Assembly: GCA_026399015.1 (NCBI GenBank)
Contig: JAPLRS010000031.1
Coordinates: 1-64,000, forward strand
DNA from: Methylococcales bacterium
GTDB lineage: Bacteria > Pseudomonadota > Gammaproteobacteria > Methylococcales > Methylomonadaceae
Length of the DNA stretch: 64,000 bases
Direction of reading: 5' to 3'
Below, in pieces: positions 26,825-37,385 of the stretch. Both the position numbers and the translations under genes were made by a program. The notes under the pieces were generated by a model, which worked only from the letters and a program-made list of their open reading frames with translations, was not told the DNA's origin and ran no database searches. Within the stretch, counting starts at the first letter, position 1, and every line of letters begins with the position of its first letter.

Positions 26825-29797
26825 TTATTGTGGTCCTTTAAATCCATAAATTTCTTTTTGTAAGAAGGTATCCATATCGTCACCTAAGGCAGATAGACCT
26901 TTGAGTTCAATTTCAAAAAATATACCATTTTGGGCAGTACCTGCGAAGGTGTTTGGCGTATTGGGGTTTGATCCATAGAATAGACCGTTGCCAGATGCTA
27001 GGTTGTTTGTGTAATGTCTTAATGCTATGCGGAAACGCCAACAACAATTTTCTTTTTCGACGCCAAATAACGCGTCTTGAGTTTTGTTATAAAGTAAGGA
27101 ATATTGCCAGCGTCCCATAGCAGACCAGTTATCATAGATTGGATAACGGAAAGAGCTGTCAGTTTGTGTAATATCATTACTTCGGTTGGCAAAAAGTGGA
27201 TTCTTCCTATAGAGATAGCCAATATTGAATATTTCATTATCTTTATTTCTATAGTGAATTCCAGCGTTTACTCTTTGAATCTCATTACTTAAAGGATTCC
27301 ACTGTAAACCAGATACAGCGGACAAATCTCTAGTAAATTGGCTAGATAATTCTGTTACTAAGTTTGAGTAGTTGTCTTTTGTGTCGCCTAGGTTAGCGTA
27401 TGTTCCATTTGCTAATAAAACGGGGGCGGTTACTTGACGATTTTGAAAATAAATAATTTCACCTAAATCTAATTTTAATCTTTCCAATCCCGATTTGTCA
27501 TCGATTAATCTAGATGATACTGCTGTGGATATTTGGTTAGCATTTTGGATGCGATCCGTACCACTGAAACTATTTTCTCTAAATAACGCACTGTATTGAA
27601 AGTCATATTGAGCAGTATCAAAAACAGGTAGGTTTTGCTGGTTGGTGTAAGGTACGAATAAATAAAATAATCGTGGTTCGATAGTGTGTAAGTAATTTGT
27701 GTTGCCTAGTGATAAGCTTTTTTCAAAATTTAGACCTGTGTTAGCTGAAAATATAGGTACTGTCCTTGAGATTGAATCCGACATCCCTGCTTGCGTTATA
27801 TTTGAAAGGGCATAATTGGTCTGTTGAACAGAAAACTTTGGTGTGAAATAAGCGTTTGCTGTTTCTAGTGGAATACTTACGGATGGTTTGGTATTAAAAC
27901 GTTGCCCATTGACTAAATGATCTTGCTGAAAGTATGCGTATTCATTGTCTATAGCAGTGTTTAAAGGCATAAATTTAAACGCATGATCTAGGTTTAAATT
28001 TATGCGGGGTAAAACACGATAGGGTAATGGTGTATTAACAAGTGTGGTGTTAATTGACTGATAATTAACAAAAGAGGTATTGAAATTAATACCGTCTTTT
28101 ACATAGCCAATATCGGCTGAACTTTTAAGATAGTTGTAGTTAGAGAAGGTTAAAGCGCTGCCTAATTGCGCAAAATATTCTCTATCTGATACATAGCTTA
28201 AGTCTACATTAGAACGAATATTAGGACTGAACACAGATTTGTTCTTTATAGAACCATAAAAACGCGAGTCATTATTGCGTTTCATGTCCACTGGCATATA
28301 TTCTAAAGCTATATTACCTTTAGATTGTTCCGTTAAATATCTAAAATTTGTTGCTATTGATGGCCCTCTATTAATTAATTCCCTGGGCGTTATCGTTGCA
28401 TCATAATTTGGGGCAATGTTCCAATAATAAGGTGCTGCGATTCTAAAGCCACTGTAGCGAGTACTGCCGAAAGAGGGCATTAAAAATCCAGATACTCGGC
28501 GATTATCTGTTGGGAAAGTTAGATAAGGTGAATAAAATACGGGTGCACCTTTAAATTCCAGCCAAGCATTTTTTACAGTACCCCTGCCGGTGGTTTTGTT
28601 CATGCTTAAGTCTGACGTATGAATCACCCAATCTTGGTTGCCAGGACGGCAACTGGTGTATGCCACATCCTTATATTCAGATAAAGCAGGGCTTTTTCTA
28701 TAAATGAATTTTGCAGTACCTCTAAGGGGTTTTGCGGCCGCAATAAACTGGGCATCTCTGATTTTTGCTTGATCAGAGGCAAAATTAAGCATCGCGGTAT
28801 CACTGTGTAAGGCTAATTCTTCTTCACTGTAATAAACGTCGCCTTGCAGATCAAGTACTTGTGAGGCATTGTTGTAATTGGCTTTTGTTGAGGTTGATTT
28901 TTGGTCAGCTCTCGACATGTTTACATTGCCAGAATAACTACCAATTTCGTTTTCAAACACTTCCGCATAATTAGATTTAACTTCCATTGGGGCGGATTCC
29001 CGTTGGGATGCGGATGAAACAAAGGTGTTTTTTTCGCCGGGCTTAACATTACATTGTTCCCAAGGATCGTAAGCTAATTGAGACGAAAGCGTGTTAAATA
29101 CTTGTTCTTGTTGGTGATTAAAAGCTGGATTTAACAGTCTTATAGATGATATTTCGTTTTCTATTACAGGAGCAGATTTAACTGGTTGCTCAGTTGTGGT
29201 TCCATTGGATCTGTCATTGCTTGTGTCATTGTTTGCAATTACGCCCACTTCCTGACAATCCCATTCAGTTGCACCTTTTTGGCCGCCACAACTCCATTGT
29301 TTTTTTGAATTGCTGTTTTCTTGTATAGCAGGTGTGACTGGTCGATTCAGATTTTTTGTTGCCGATTTTGTCTCAGTTTTTCCTATAAAAGATTCTTTAT
29401 CAACTAGAACTGTAGGTTTTTTGTTAGTGTGTTCTATAGGTGTCGTTTGATCTTCATTGGGTGCTGCATTTATTGCAGTTGTAACTTTAGACTGTGTTGG
29501 TTGAACTGATTTTGGCGTTTCTATTAACTGAGATTTTTCAATTAAAGTAGGTTTTTCGAGTGTTTTAAGTTCACTTGTTGCCGTTGACGATACTGCTGGA
29601 GCCGAAGTTGCTTCTATCGGTTTAGTGCTTATGTTGTCTGCAATAGGTTCTTTTTTAACAACTTTCGGGGCGTTATCTCCGACGCATACCCATTCTTTTG
29701 TCTCTTTATTTTGCTCGCAATTCCATGAGGCGTCATTAGCAAAGCTTGTAGATGCAGTGAGTGAGGGTATAACAGCTATAAATATACGGCGAAGCAT
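26825..29797 (-). CDS. lptD: LptD, LPS-assembly outer-membrane protein
   Basis: LptD forms the outer-membrane barrel that inserts lipopolysaccharide. This form has 990 residues, longer than the E. coli protein (about 780), because of a low-complexity region of about 200 residues after the signal peptide. An OstA-type domain follows (GSYSGNVNMSRADQK, DVYYSEEELALHSDTAML), then the barrel (YSPYLTFPTDNRRVSGFLMPSFG). The extra N-terminal region holds two similar cysteine modules, W25-x-C with W36-x-C, and QWSC...EWDC near 167-185. It is followed directly by surA and is divergent from amgK. Confidence 0.96.
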   Translation of the reverse strand: MLRRIFIAVIPSLTASTSFANDASWNCEQNKETKEWVCVGDNAPKVVKKEPIADNISTKPIEATSAPAVSSTATSELKTLEKPTLIEKSQLIETPKSVQPTQSKVTTAINAAPNEDQTTPIEHTNKKPTVLVDKESFIGKTETKSATKNLNRPVTPAIQENSNSKKQWSCGGQKGATEWDCQEVGVIANNDTSNDRSNGTTTEQPVKSAPVIENEISSIRLLNPAFNHQQEQVFNTLSSQLAYDPWEQCNVKPGEKNTFVSSASQRESAPMEVKSNYAEVFENEIGSYSGNVNMSRADQKSTSTKANYNNASQVLDLQGDVYYSEEELALHSDTAMLNFASDQAKIRDAQFIAAAKPLRGTAKFIYRKSPALSEYKDVAYTSCRPGNQDWVIHTSDLSMNKTTGRGTVKNAWLEFKGAPVFYSPYLTFPTDNRRVSGFLMPSFGSTRYSGFRIAAPYYWNIAPNYDATITPRELINRGPSIATNFRYLTEQSKGNIALEYMPVDMKRNNDSRFYGSIKNKSVFSPNIRSNVDLSYVSDREYFAQLGSALTFSNYNYLKSSADIGYVKDGINFNTSFVNYQSINTTLVNTPLPYRVLPRINLNLDHAFKFMPLNTAIDNEYAYFQQDHLVNGQRFNTKPSVSIPLETANAYFTPKFSVQQTNYALSNITQAGMSDSISRTVPIFSANTGLNFEKSLSLGNTNYLHTIEPRLFYLFVPYTNQQNLPVFDTAQYDFQYSALFRENSFSGTDRIQNANQISTAVSSRLIDDKSGLERLKLDLGEIIYFQNRQVTAPVLLANGTYANLGDTKDNYSNLVTELSSQFTRDLSAVSGLQWNPLSNEIQRVNAGIHYRNKDNEIFNIGYLYRKNPLFANRSNDITQTDSSFRYPIYDNWSAMGRWQYSLLYNKTQDALFGVEKENCCWRFRIALRHYTNNLASGNGLFYGSNPNTPNTFAGTAQNGIFFEIELKGLSALGDDMDTFLQKEIYGFKGPQ

Positions 29798-29903
29798 GGC
29801 AGATATGAAGTTTAGTAGCGTAATGGATCTTAAATCGAATAAAATGCTTAGTGACTATTTTACCTTAATTTATCTCAGCAATATAAATAATCTAACTAAA
29901 CCT

Positions 29904-30905
29904 ATGATAGATGCCGACTTAAGAGCAATCTCAATGCTGGATTGGCTTGAAAATGACTTATTAATGCTCATAAGTTCTTGTGAACTCGCTTCTAGTGATG
30001 CAAGTTTTCGTCGTTACTTTAGAGTGATATCCGATCAGAATAGTTTTATCGTGATGGACGCTCCACCTGAGAAAGAAAATACTGAGCCTTTTATTAAGGT
30101 GGCAAAGCTCTTATCAGAATCAAATGTCAACGTCCCCATTATTTATCAACAAAACAAGGAAGATGGTTTTTTATTACTTGAAGATTTTGGTGTTGAGTGT
30201 TTTTTAGATAAGTTAGATTCGCAAACTGCTCCTGCTTTGTATCAGTCGGCTTGTGATGCATTATTAAATTTACAAACTTCAACGTCTATTGCTGAGTGTG
30301 CTTTACCCAAATATGATGAGGCTTTGTTACAAAGAGAGTTATCTATCTTTGAGGATTGGTTTCTACATGAGTTACTGGATATAGACTCTCCGGCTTTTTT
30401 ATGGGATAGAGTGCAGGATTTGTTGGTGTCTTCGGCACTAGATCAACCCCAAGTTTGTGTGCATCGAGATTATCATTCCCGAAATTTGATGATTCTTCAG
30501 GAAGACTCTCCTGGAATTATTGATTTTCAGGATGCAGTTGTAGGGCCAATTACTTATGATTTGGTTTCATTGTTAAGAGATTGCTATATCGCATGGCCAG
30601 AGTCTGAAGTTGAAGAATGGTTGCATGATTATTACGATAGATTAGTAAAAGCAAAATTAATCAATTGTCCTTTAGTGCGCTTTAAGCGTTGGTTTGATTT
30701 AATGGGTATGCAACGTCACCTTAAAGCCGTTGGTATATTTGCTAGATTACATCTTAGGGATGGTAAGTCTAACTATCTTAAGGATATCCCCCGTACTCTA
30801 AATTATGTGATCACTGTTTGTGGTAAGTATTCTGAGCTTTCTGAATTTGGTGCCTATATAGAGTATCAAGTACTACCAAAGTTTGAAGGCTATCTCTTAT
30901 TATGA
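29904..30905 (+). CDS. amgK: AmgK-like N-acetylmuramate/N-acetylglucosamine kinase
   Basis: AmgK phosphorylates MurNAc at the anomeric position for peptidoglycan recycling. The 333-residue form begins MIDADLRAISMLDWL; this start gives the family's usual length and N-terminal helix, whereas an open frame reaching back to 29625 would overlap lptD. Motifs are SSDASFRRYFRV near residue 31, LLLEDFG, the catalytic loop HRDYHSRNLM near 188 and the metal-binding IIDFQDAV near 203. The stop overlaps the murU start by 4 bases (ATGA). An ATG at 29934 with AAGAG before it is an alternative start. Divergence from lptD is the standard arrangement. Confidence 0.92.
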   Translation: MIDADLRAISMLDWLENDLLMLISSCELASSDASFRRYFRVISDQNSFIVMDAPPEKENTEPFIKVAKLLSESNVNVPIIYQQNKEDGFLLLEDFGVECFLDKLDSQTAPALYQSACDALLNLQTSTSIAECALPKYDEALLQRELSIFEDWFLHELLDIDSPAFLWDRVQDLLVSSALDQPQVCVHRDYHSRNLMILQEDSPGIIDFQDAVVGPITYDLVSLLRDCYIAWPESEVEEWLHDYYDRLVKAKLINCPLVRFKRWFDLMGMQRHLKAVGIFARLHLRDGKSNYLKDIPRTLNYVITVCGKYSELSEFGAYIEYQVLPKFEGYLLL

Positions 30906-31570
30906 AGGTGATGATTTTAGCCGCCGGAAAAGGCGAAAGAATGCGGCCTTTAACGGATTTTAAACCTAAGCCGTTGTTACAAGTTGCGGACAAAACGATT
31001 ATTGAACATACCATTGCTCGTTTAGTTGCGGCAGGATTTACAGAACTGGTTATTAATCATGCTTATTTAGGTCAACAAATTGAAGATCATTTAGGTAATG
31101 GGGAGCGTTATGGTGCAGTTATTCAATATTCTCCTGAAGGGGATAAAGGCTTAGAAACTGCTGGCGGAATTATCAATGCCTTGCCTTTACTGGGTAATGA
31201 GCCATTTATGGTTATTAATGGCGATATCGCGACCGACTTTCCATTTGAGCAGTTGAAAACGCCAAGGACCAGTTTAGTGCATTTAGTGATGGTGCCAAAT
31301 CCAGAGCATCATCCTGAAGGTGATTTTGGTTTATTAAGTAATGGTCAAGTTGTGAGTGTTGCGGATCAAACTTTTACCTTTAGTGGTATTGGTGTGTATC
31401 ACCCTAGCTTATTTAGTGATATAAAACCGGGGCATTGTAAATTGGGTTATTTAATACGTCAGGCTATTGATAAAGCACAAGTTACCGGTGAAAAATATGC
31501 GGGATTTTGGATGGATATTGGTACACCAGAGCGATTAGAAGAACTAAATGCCTTGTATGCAGGTGGTTAA
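30902..31570 (+). CDS. murU: MurU-like N-acetylmuramate-1-phosphate uridylyltransferase
   Basis: MurU converts MurNAc-1-phosphate to UDP-MurNAc, bypassing de novo synthesis and its fosfomycin-sensitive step. The 222-residue sequence has the nucleotidyltransferase signature LAAGKGERMRPLTDFKPKPL at residues 6-25, and VINGDIATD and GFWMDIGTPERLEEL. Coupling to amgK and the length near 222 distinguish it from glucose-1-phosphate thymidylyltransferases. Confidence 0.92.
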   Translation: MKVMILAAGKGERMRPLTDFKPKPLLQVADKTIIEHTIARLVAAGFTELVINHAYLGQQIEDHLGNGERYGAVIQYSPEGDKGLETAGGIINALPLLGNEPFMVINGDIATDFPFEQLKTPRTSLVHLVMVPNPEHHPEGDFGLLSNGQVVSVADQTFTFSGIGVYHPSLFSDIKPGHCKLGYLIRQAIDKAQVTGEKYAGFWMDIGTPERLEELNALYAGG

Positions 31571-31580
31571 TATAACGCTG

Positions 31581-31991
31581 TTATTCAGTGTTTATATTTG
31601 ATCTTTTTCGGATTAATCTGGCAATTTGATTTGAAATAATAATAGCGAACATGGCGCCTAAGATATCAGCTATTAAGTCATAAATTGAAGATGTGCGGGT
31701 AGGAATTAAAGTTTGGTAGCTTTCTTCAATAACGCCAAATGCAGTGCTTATGAGTAGTGGCATTGAAAATAATCCAATTTTTTCTTTAGATGATAATTTA
31801 AAGCTTAGTGCGCAAATTAATAATCCAAGACAGCTAAAGGCCGAGAAGTGCGCAATTTTGTCAAACCCATCCATTAAGCTTAGAAGCGGTAATGGCGGTT
31901 GTGATGACTCAACAATCATTGCCGTCATTAAGCTAAATATTAATAGACTGATGATGAGGTTTGATTTTGATGTGAATAGGGAATAATTCAT
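31581..31991 (-). CDS. VanZ-like membrane protein
   Basis: The 136-residue protein has four predicted membrane segments and the VanZ-type features FDKIAHFSAFSCLG and FGVIEESYQTLIPTRTSSIYDLIADILG. VanZ-like proteins are common next to exopolysaccharide genes and are of uncertain function. It lies 8 bases after the sugar transferase stop and is probably in the same transcript. Confidence 0.8.
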   Translation of the reverse strand: MNYSLFTSKSNLIISLLIFSLMTAMIVESSQPPLPLLSLMDGFDKIAHFSAFSCLGLLICALSFKLSSKEKIGLFSMPLLISTAFGVIEESYQTLIPTRTSSIYDLIADILGAMFAIIISNQIARLIRKRSNINTE

Positions 31992-31999
31992 TTAAGTCA

Positions 32000-33415
32000 T
32001 TAATAGGCTTGCTTGTTATAAAAACCTTTAAAGATAGTAATAATGACTATTTTAATATCTAACCATAAAGACCATTGCTTTATATATTCTAAATCATAAT
32101 TGATACGCGCTTCCATTTTATCTAGGGTATCAGTTTCACCTCTACAGCCATTGATTTGCGCTTGCCCGGTTATGCCTGGTTTTACCTTATGTCGCAGCAT
32201 ATAACCTTTGATTTGTTTTCTATAAAACTCATTATGGGCAATAGCATGGGGCCTAGGTCCGACAACAGACATGGTGCCTTGTAAAACATTTAAAAATTGT
32301 GGTAGTTCGTCTAAGGATGATTTTCTAAGAAAGCCCCCAATGGAGGTTAAGCGATTGTCATTTTTAGTGGCTTGTTTTACATCGTTACCATTTTCACAAA
32401 CTGTCATAGAACGAAACTTCCAAACTTCTATTTTTTCACCTTTAATGCCATAGCGTTGTTGTTTAAAAATGATAGGGCCTTTTGAGGTGATTTTGATAGC
32501 GATTGCTATAAAAAGCATTGGAAGTGCAATCAGCGGCAAAATGACAAAGCATAAGAGTAAATCTTCAATTCTTTTAGCGACTCCATCAAAGGCATTGAAA
32601 GGCGTATCAAATACACTGACTACTGGGATCCCTTGAATATTACTCCATTTTGATTGAATCAAATTAAAAGTAAAAAAGTCGGGGACTATATTAACGGAGA
32701 CTGTGCTATCAGCAAGTTGTTCGATAAAGTGACTGATACGTTTTTCTGCCGCTAGGGGTAAGGTAATATAGATATGGTCAATTTCTGCATTTTTTGCGTC
32801 ATCGAGCATTTTTGCAAAATTGCCTACATAGTTTCCTATTTCTGCGTCACTCAAACGGCTTTCGCTTTCTTCAGTTTTATCATCATAAAAGCCAAAAAAT
32901 TGATAGCCCAGCCAAGGAAGTTCGGATATCGCTAGTTTTAATCTTAAACCTAAGGTATTAGCACCGTAAATTGCATAGGATCGAGTATTAAAGCCATGCG
33001 ATCTAAAGTAAGATAAACAGCCTCTTCGGATAGTATGAGTAAGGATGATTGTTGTAGGGGCTAAAGGCAGCCAGAGTTGGATGACTTCTAAAGAATAATC
33101 AAATTTGGCATTAAAAATATAGCCGCCACTGACCAGTAAGGTAAAAGCCCCTAGCCAAGAAAACATAATTCTTAAAGACTCATCAAACATAGGAGCCCCA
33201 CGCCAGCCTTGGTAGAGCTCATTATTTTCTGCAAAAATACCGAACAGCGCCGTTATTATAAAGCAAGGTAGTAAATAAGCCTCATCATCAGATACCCCAT
33301 AAATCAGTAAAGCTAAATACAAGGTACCAATAATTAAGCTAATGTCTAATATGCGAGACAAAGCTTGTAGCTTAGAGTGTAAGGGCCTTATAAAACCTTT
33401 GGTTGTTTGGTTCAT
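32000..33415 (-). CDS. Undecaprenyl-phosphate sugar (glucose) phosphotransferase, WcaJ-like
   Basis: This 471-residue membrane protein should load the first sugar-1-phosphate on undecaprenyl phosphate to start exopolysaccharide synthesis. It has four N-terminal membrane helices, a CoA-binding-like middle (YAIYGANTLGLRLK), a further membrane segment and the catalytic bacterial sugar transferase domain (FRSMTVCENG, KSSLDELPQFLNVL, MSVVGPRPHA, VKPGITGQAQING). The polyprenyl-P glucose form is inferred from overall length. No other glycosyltransferase lies beside it. Confidence 0.92.
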   Translation of the reverse strand: MNQTTKGFIRPLHSKLQALSRILDISLIIGTLYLALLIYGVSDDEAYLLPCFIITALFGIFAENNELYQGWRGAPMFDESLRIMFSWLGAFTLLVSGGYIFNAKFDYSLEVIQLWLPLAPTTIILTHTIRRGCLSYFRSHGFNTRSYAIYGANTLGLRLKLAISELPWLGYQFFGFYDDKTEESESRLSDAEIGNYVGNFAKMLDDAKNAEIDHIYITLPLAAEKRISHFIEQLADSTVSVNIVPDFFTFNLIQSKWSNIQGIPVVSVFDTPFNAFDGVAKRIEDLLLCFVILPLIALPMLFIAIAIKITSKGPIIFKQQRYGIKGEKIEVWKFRSMTVCENGNDVKQATKNDNRLTSIGGFLRKSSLDELPQFLNVLQGTMSVVGPRPHAIAHNEFYRKQIKGYMLRHKVKPGITGQAQINGCRGETDTLDKMEARINYDLEYIKQWSLWLDIKIVIITIFKGFYNKQAY

Positions 33416-33501
33416 TAGAATAGCAATTAGATGAGATATTGAATTTTTTAACTTTCTAATGGTAATGATAAGTCTATTTGCGCAAATAGAATGTTACAGT
33501 T

Positions 33502-34345
<844 letters not shown>

Positions 34346-34465
34346 CTAAGATAGAGATTATAAGCGCTAGCATTAAGTTAATCGATTGTGGATAATGCTC
34401 AAGGTTATTTTTTAAATAACAAACGGGTATTTTTGGGCTGTATCGGCGAGGGTGTAGGTAATTAA

Positions 34466-34846
34466 ATGACAAGAAACATTTTATCTTTAAATCATGCGAG
34501 TTTTATCGTGGCAAGTACAGAAAAAGCGCTGGGTTTTTACCGTGATGTCTTAGGTTTAGAACAAGTTGCTCGCCCCGATTTAGGTTTTCCTGGCGCATGG
34601 TTGCAATTGGGTACACAACAGATTCATTTACTAGAACTCGCTAATCCCGATCCAAAAGACGGCCGACCCGTGCATGGGGGACGTGATCGCCATATTGCTT
34701 TAAATGCGCTGGCATTAGCACCTATTCAAGAGGCTTTAGATAAAGCTGGGATTATTTATACCATGAGTTTTTCCGGCAGAAGAGCTTTATTTTGCCGTGA
34801 CTTTGATGCCAATACTGTTGAGATTATCGAGATACCTACTAATTAA
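34466..34846 (+). CDS. VOC-family (glyoxalase/dioxygenase-fold) protein
   Basis: The 126-residue protein has a single vicinal-oxygen-chelate fold: LNHASFIVASTEKALGFYRDVLGLE, GAWLQLGTQQIHLLEL, DRHIALNA and a final DFDANTVEIIEI. The metal ligands would be His, His and Glu. The reaction cannot be read from the sequence; it might detoxify a small aldehyde or be a dioxygenase. It precedes dhaL by 54 bases on the same strand. Confidence 0.82.
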   Translation: MTRNILSLNHASFIVASTEKALGFYRDVLGLEQVARPDLGFPGAWLQLGTQQIHLLELANPDPKDGRPVHGGRDRHIALNALALAPIQEALDKAGIIYTMSFSGRRALFCRDFDANTVEIIEIPTN

Positions 34847-34900
34847 ATTATTTTAGTCTGTATTCACTTTACGAGCCCTTAACTATTTAATGAGAACATA

Positions 34901-35545
34901 ATGATCACTCCCCATTTATTACCGCAAATGTTGACGGCTATTGTTGCTGTTATAGAAAATAATGCTGAAGAAGTGACTCAGTTAGATCAGGTTATTGGCG
35001 ATGGTGATCATGTGACTAATTTGCAACGTGGCTTACAAGCGTTAGTGTTACAACAGGATGAAATAAGTTTGTTAGATTGGCCCAAAGCTTGGCAAAAAAT
35101 AGGCATGACACTGATGTCATCTGTGGGTGGGGCTTCGGGGTCTTTATATGCCACTTTATTTATGGCTTTAAGTAAAGCCAGTACTGGCTCGGATATAAGC
35201 TTAGCTAGTTTTGCAACCGCTTTTGCAGAAGCGGTTGATGCCGTAAAAAAACGTGGTAAATCTGAGGCAGGTGAAAAAACCTTGTTAGATGTTTATGTCC
35301 CTGTTGCAGATTACTTGTTGTCTGTGGATAATCAGAGTCTTGAGCTGAATAGCGTGCTAACAGAAGTTTCAGCAGTCGCTATTAAAGGTATGGAGTCAAC
35401 TCGAGATATGTTAGCGACTAAAGGACGCGCTTCATTTCTAGAAGCACGCTCTTTAGGGCATATTGATGCAGGTGCTAAAACGGCTCAGTTAATGATTAGT
35501 AGTATTGTTGAGGTCTTAACTAAAGCTTTAGCAACCCCAGCGTAA
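34901..35545 (+). CDS. dhaL: DhaL, dihydroxyacetone kinase ADP-binding subunit
   Basis: DhaL carries the nucleotide and passes phosphate to dihydroxyacetone bound on DhaK. This 214-residue protein has the metal/nucleotide motif QLDQVIGDGDH (GDGDH at 33-37), SSVGGASGSLYATLFMALS and GEKTLLDVYVP. Its last 18 bases overlap the 3' end of dhaK on the opposite strand, so the two subunits are transcribed toward each other. No DhaM phosphodonor is found in the window. Confidence 0.9.
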   Translation: MITPHLLPQMLTAIVAVIENNAEEVTQLDQVIGDGDHVTNLQRGLQALVLQQDEISLLDWPKAWQKIGMTLMSSVGGASGSLYATLFMALSKASTGSDISLASFATAFAEAVDAVKKRGKSEAGEKTLLDVYVPVADYLLSVDNQSLELNSVLTEVSAVAIKGMESTRDMLATKGRASFLEARSLGHIDAGAKTAQLMISSIVEVLTKALATPA

Positions 35546-36517
35546 AGCGGCGGTGTGCACAGGAGCATCCCAGAGTTTTATTAATTCATCATCCATTAAT
35601 GTTACGGTAATAGAACAACCAGCCATATCTAAAGAGGTTGTGTAGTTACCTACCAAGGAGCGCACAATTTTTACGCCACGACTTTCCCAATATTGGGCGG
35701 CCAAATCATAAATCAAATACAGTTCCATTAAGGGTGTGGCACCTAGGCCATTCACGTGTAATAAAATGGACTGATCTTTTTGAGGTTTAATATCATCATC
35801 AATAAACTGAGCTATTTGAGCAACGATTTCTGTAGCAGTACTTAAAGGTAATGTTTGATGACCACGTTCGCCATGAATCCCTACACCCATTTCCATTTCT
35901 GTCTCTTTAAGTTCAAAAGTAGGTTTGCCTAGTGCTGGCACTGTGCAACTATTTAAAGCCACTCCCATTGAGGCAGTTTGATTAATAACGCGTTCCCCTA
36001 ACGCTTTACAAGTGGCTAAATCTGCCCCTGCTTCTGCTGCAGCACCGACTATCTTTTCTACAATTAATGTACCGGCAACACCGCGTCTACCAGTGCTATG
36101 GTTTTTGGGTAAAGCGACATCATCACAGACTAAAATACTGGCGTTGGGACAGGATAGAAACTCTGAGGCCATCTCAAAATTCATCACATCGCCGGCATAG
36201 TTCTTAACGATAAATAATACGCCACCACCACTCTCAACAGCGTCAGTTGCGGCCATCATTTGGTCCGGCGTTGGAGAAGTAAAGATTTGACCGGGGCAAG
36301 CCGCATCAAGCATGCCAAAGCCCACAAAGCCACTATGTAAAGGTTCGTGTCCAGTGCCACCGCCAGATATTAAAGCTACTTTACCTGGTTTAGTGGGTGC
36401 GAGGCGTTTAATGTAATTGGGGTGCGTGTTTAAACAAATAATATCCGCATGGGCTTTAGCAAAGCCAAGTAAGCTCTCATCTAATAAACTTTCTGTGGTA
36501 TTCAAAAACTTTTTCAT
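35528..36517 (-). CDS. dhaK: DhaK, dihydroxyacetone kinase substrate-binding subunit
   Basis: DhaK binds dihydroxyacetone covalently through a histidine. The 329-residue sequence has SGGGTGHEPLHSGFVG, the active-site region MGVGIHGERGH (His near residue 215), and LHVNGLGATPLMELYL. It is the distal gene of a minus-strand run moaD-moaE-HAD-dhaK and lies 6 bases after the HAD phosphatase. Without DhaM, the DhaK-DhaL pair may use ATP directly or a distant PTS protein; this is inferred. Confidence 0.92.
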   Translation of the reverse strand: MKKFLNTTESLLDESLLGFAKAHADIICLNTHPNYIKRLAPTKPGKVALISGGGTGHEPLHSGFVGFGMLDAACPGQIFTSPTPDQMMAATDAVESGGGVLFIVKNYAGDVMNFEMASEFLSCPNASILVCDDVALPKNHSTGRRGVAGTLIVEKIVGAAAEAGADLATCKALGERVINQTASMGVALNSCTVPALGKPTFELKETEMEMGVGIHGERGHQTLPLSTATEIVAQIAQFIDDDIKPQKDQSILLHVNGLGATPLMELYLIYDLAAQYWESRGVKIVRSLVGNYTTSLDMAGCSITVTLMDDELIKLWDAPVHTAALRWGC

Positions 36518-36523
36518 CGCTTA

Positions 36524-37357
36524 TTACCTGTATTGTTGTTTGAGCGCTTCGGTAATGGCAATAATGTCTTGCATTACCCAGGTCGGTTGGTAATCACTCG
36601 TTTTAAGGTCTTCTGCACTCGATATTCCGGTTAAAACCATAATGCTACGAATGCCAGTTCTTACCGCTCCCAAGATATCCGTTTCTAAACGATCCCCAAT
36701 AGCCACGGTTTCTTGGGGTTTAGTGCCCAATAATGTCATTGCTTGTTGGTACATGATGGGTTCTGGTTTACCTATGATAGTGGGCTTAATACCGGTGGCA
36801 ACTTCTAAGCCGGCTAAAATGGCGCCATTACCATGAGTCACGCCGTGTTCAGTGGGTAAGGTAGTATCGCCGTTGGTACCAATAAAGCGAGCACCGGCCC
36901 GAATATTAAGTGTTGCAGTGGCTAACTTATCCCAGCTTAGGGTTTCATCTTTACCGCACACCACAATATCAGCGCCTTTGTTGGGATGCTGGGCATCTTT
37001 TATTTCATATAATCCTGTTAAGGTAAAGCCCATTTCTCGTAGGGGTTGGGTAGCCCCATCGACACCAATAACAAAAACAGCCGTGTTTTTTGGGTTAACT
37101 TCTTCACTTAAATAGAGGGCCGTTGCTAAGCCTGAGGTCAGTATTTTGTCTTCGGTAATACTAACGCCCATTTTTGCAAGTTTAATGACATATTGCGCAG
37201 GCGTTAAACTGGCGTTGTTAGTGGCTAAAATGTAGCGGATATTAAGATCGTTAAGCGTTTGAAAGAAATCAATTAAGCCCGGAATAGCTTCAGTGCCATG
37301 CCATAAAACCCCGTCCATATCAATGATGAGGCCGCGAATATTTGTAACAGATTGCAT
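36524..37357 (-). CDS. HAD-IIA (NagD-like) phosphatase
   Basis: The 277-residue protein has the HAD nucleophile motif LIIDMDGVLWHG (aspartates at residues 13 and 15), ILATNNASLTP, and the late GKPEPIMYQQAM and IGDRLETDILGAV motifs of the class IIA, NagD/phosphoglycolate phosphatase group. ATG 37357 was chosen; the frame extends 18 bases further to a TTG. It sits between moaE and dhaK, so a sugar phosphate such as a triose phosphate or phosphoglycolate is a reasonable guess for the substrate. Confidence 0.88.
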   Translation of the reverse strand: MQSVTNIRGLIIDMDGVLWHGTEAIPGLIDFFQTLNDLNIRYILATNNASLTPAQYVIKLAKMGVSITEDKILTSGLATALYLSEEVNPKNTAVFVIGVDGATQPLREMGFTLTGLYEIKDAQHPNKGADIVVCGKDETLSWDKLATATLNIRAGARFIGTNGDTTLPTEHGVTHGNGAILAGLEVATGIKPTIIGKPEPIMYQQAMTLLGTKPQETVAIGDRLETDILGAVRTGIRSIMVLTGISSAEDLKTSDYQPTWVMQDIIAITEALKQQYR

Positions 37358-37385
37358 AGTGATTGTTCTCAGCAATTTAATGATA

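Noticed and set aside
29625-29903. Upstream extension of the amgK frame
   Set aside because: It is antisense to the lptD signal region and would add a tail not seen in the family.
34387-34395. Perfect DnaA-box sequence TGTGGATAA
   Set aside because: It is a single site with no cluster, AT-rich unwinding element or dnaA/dnaN genes nearby; a second copy lies inside dhaL, so chance is enough.
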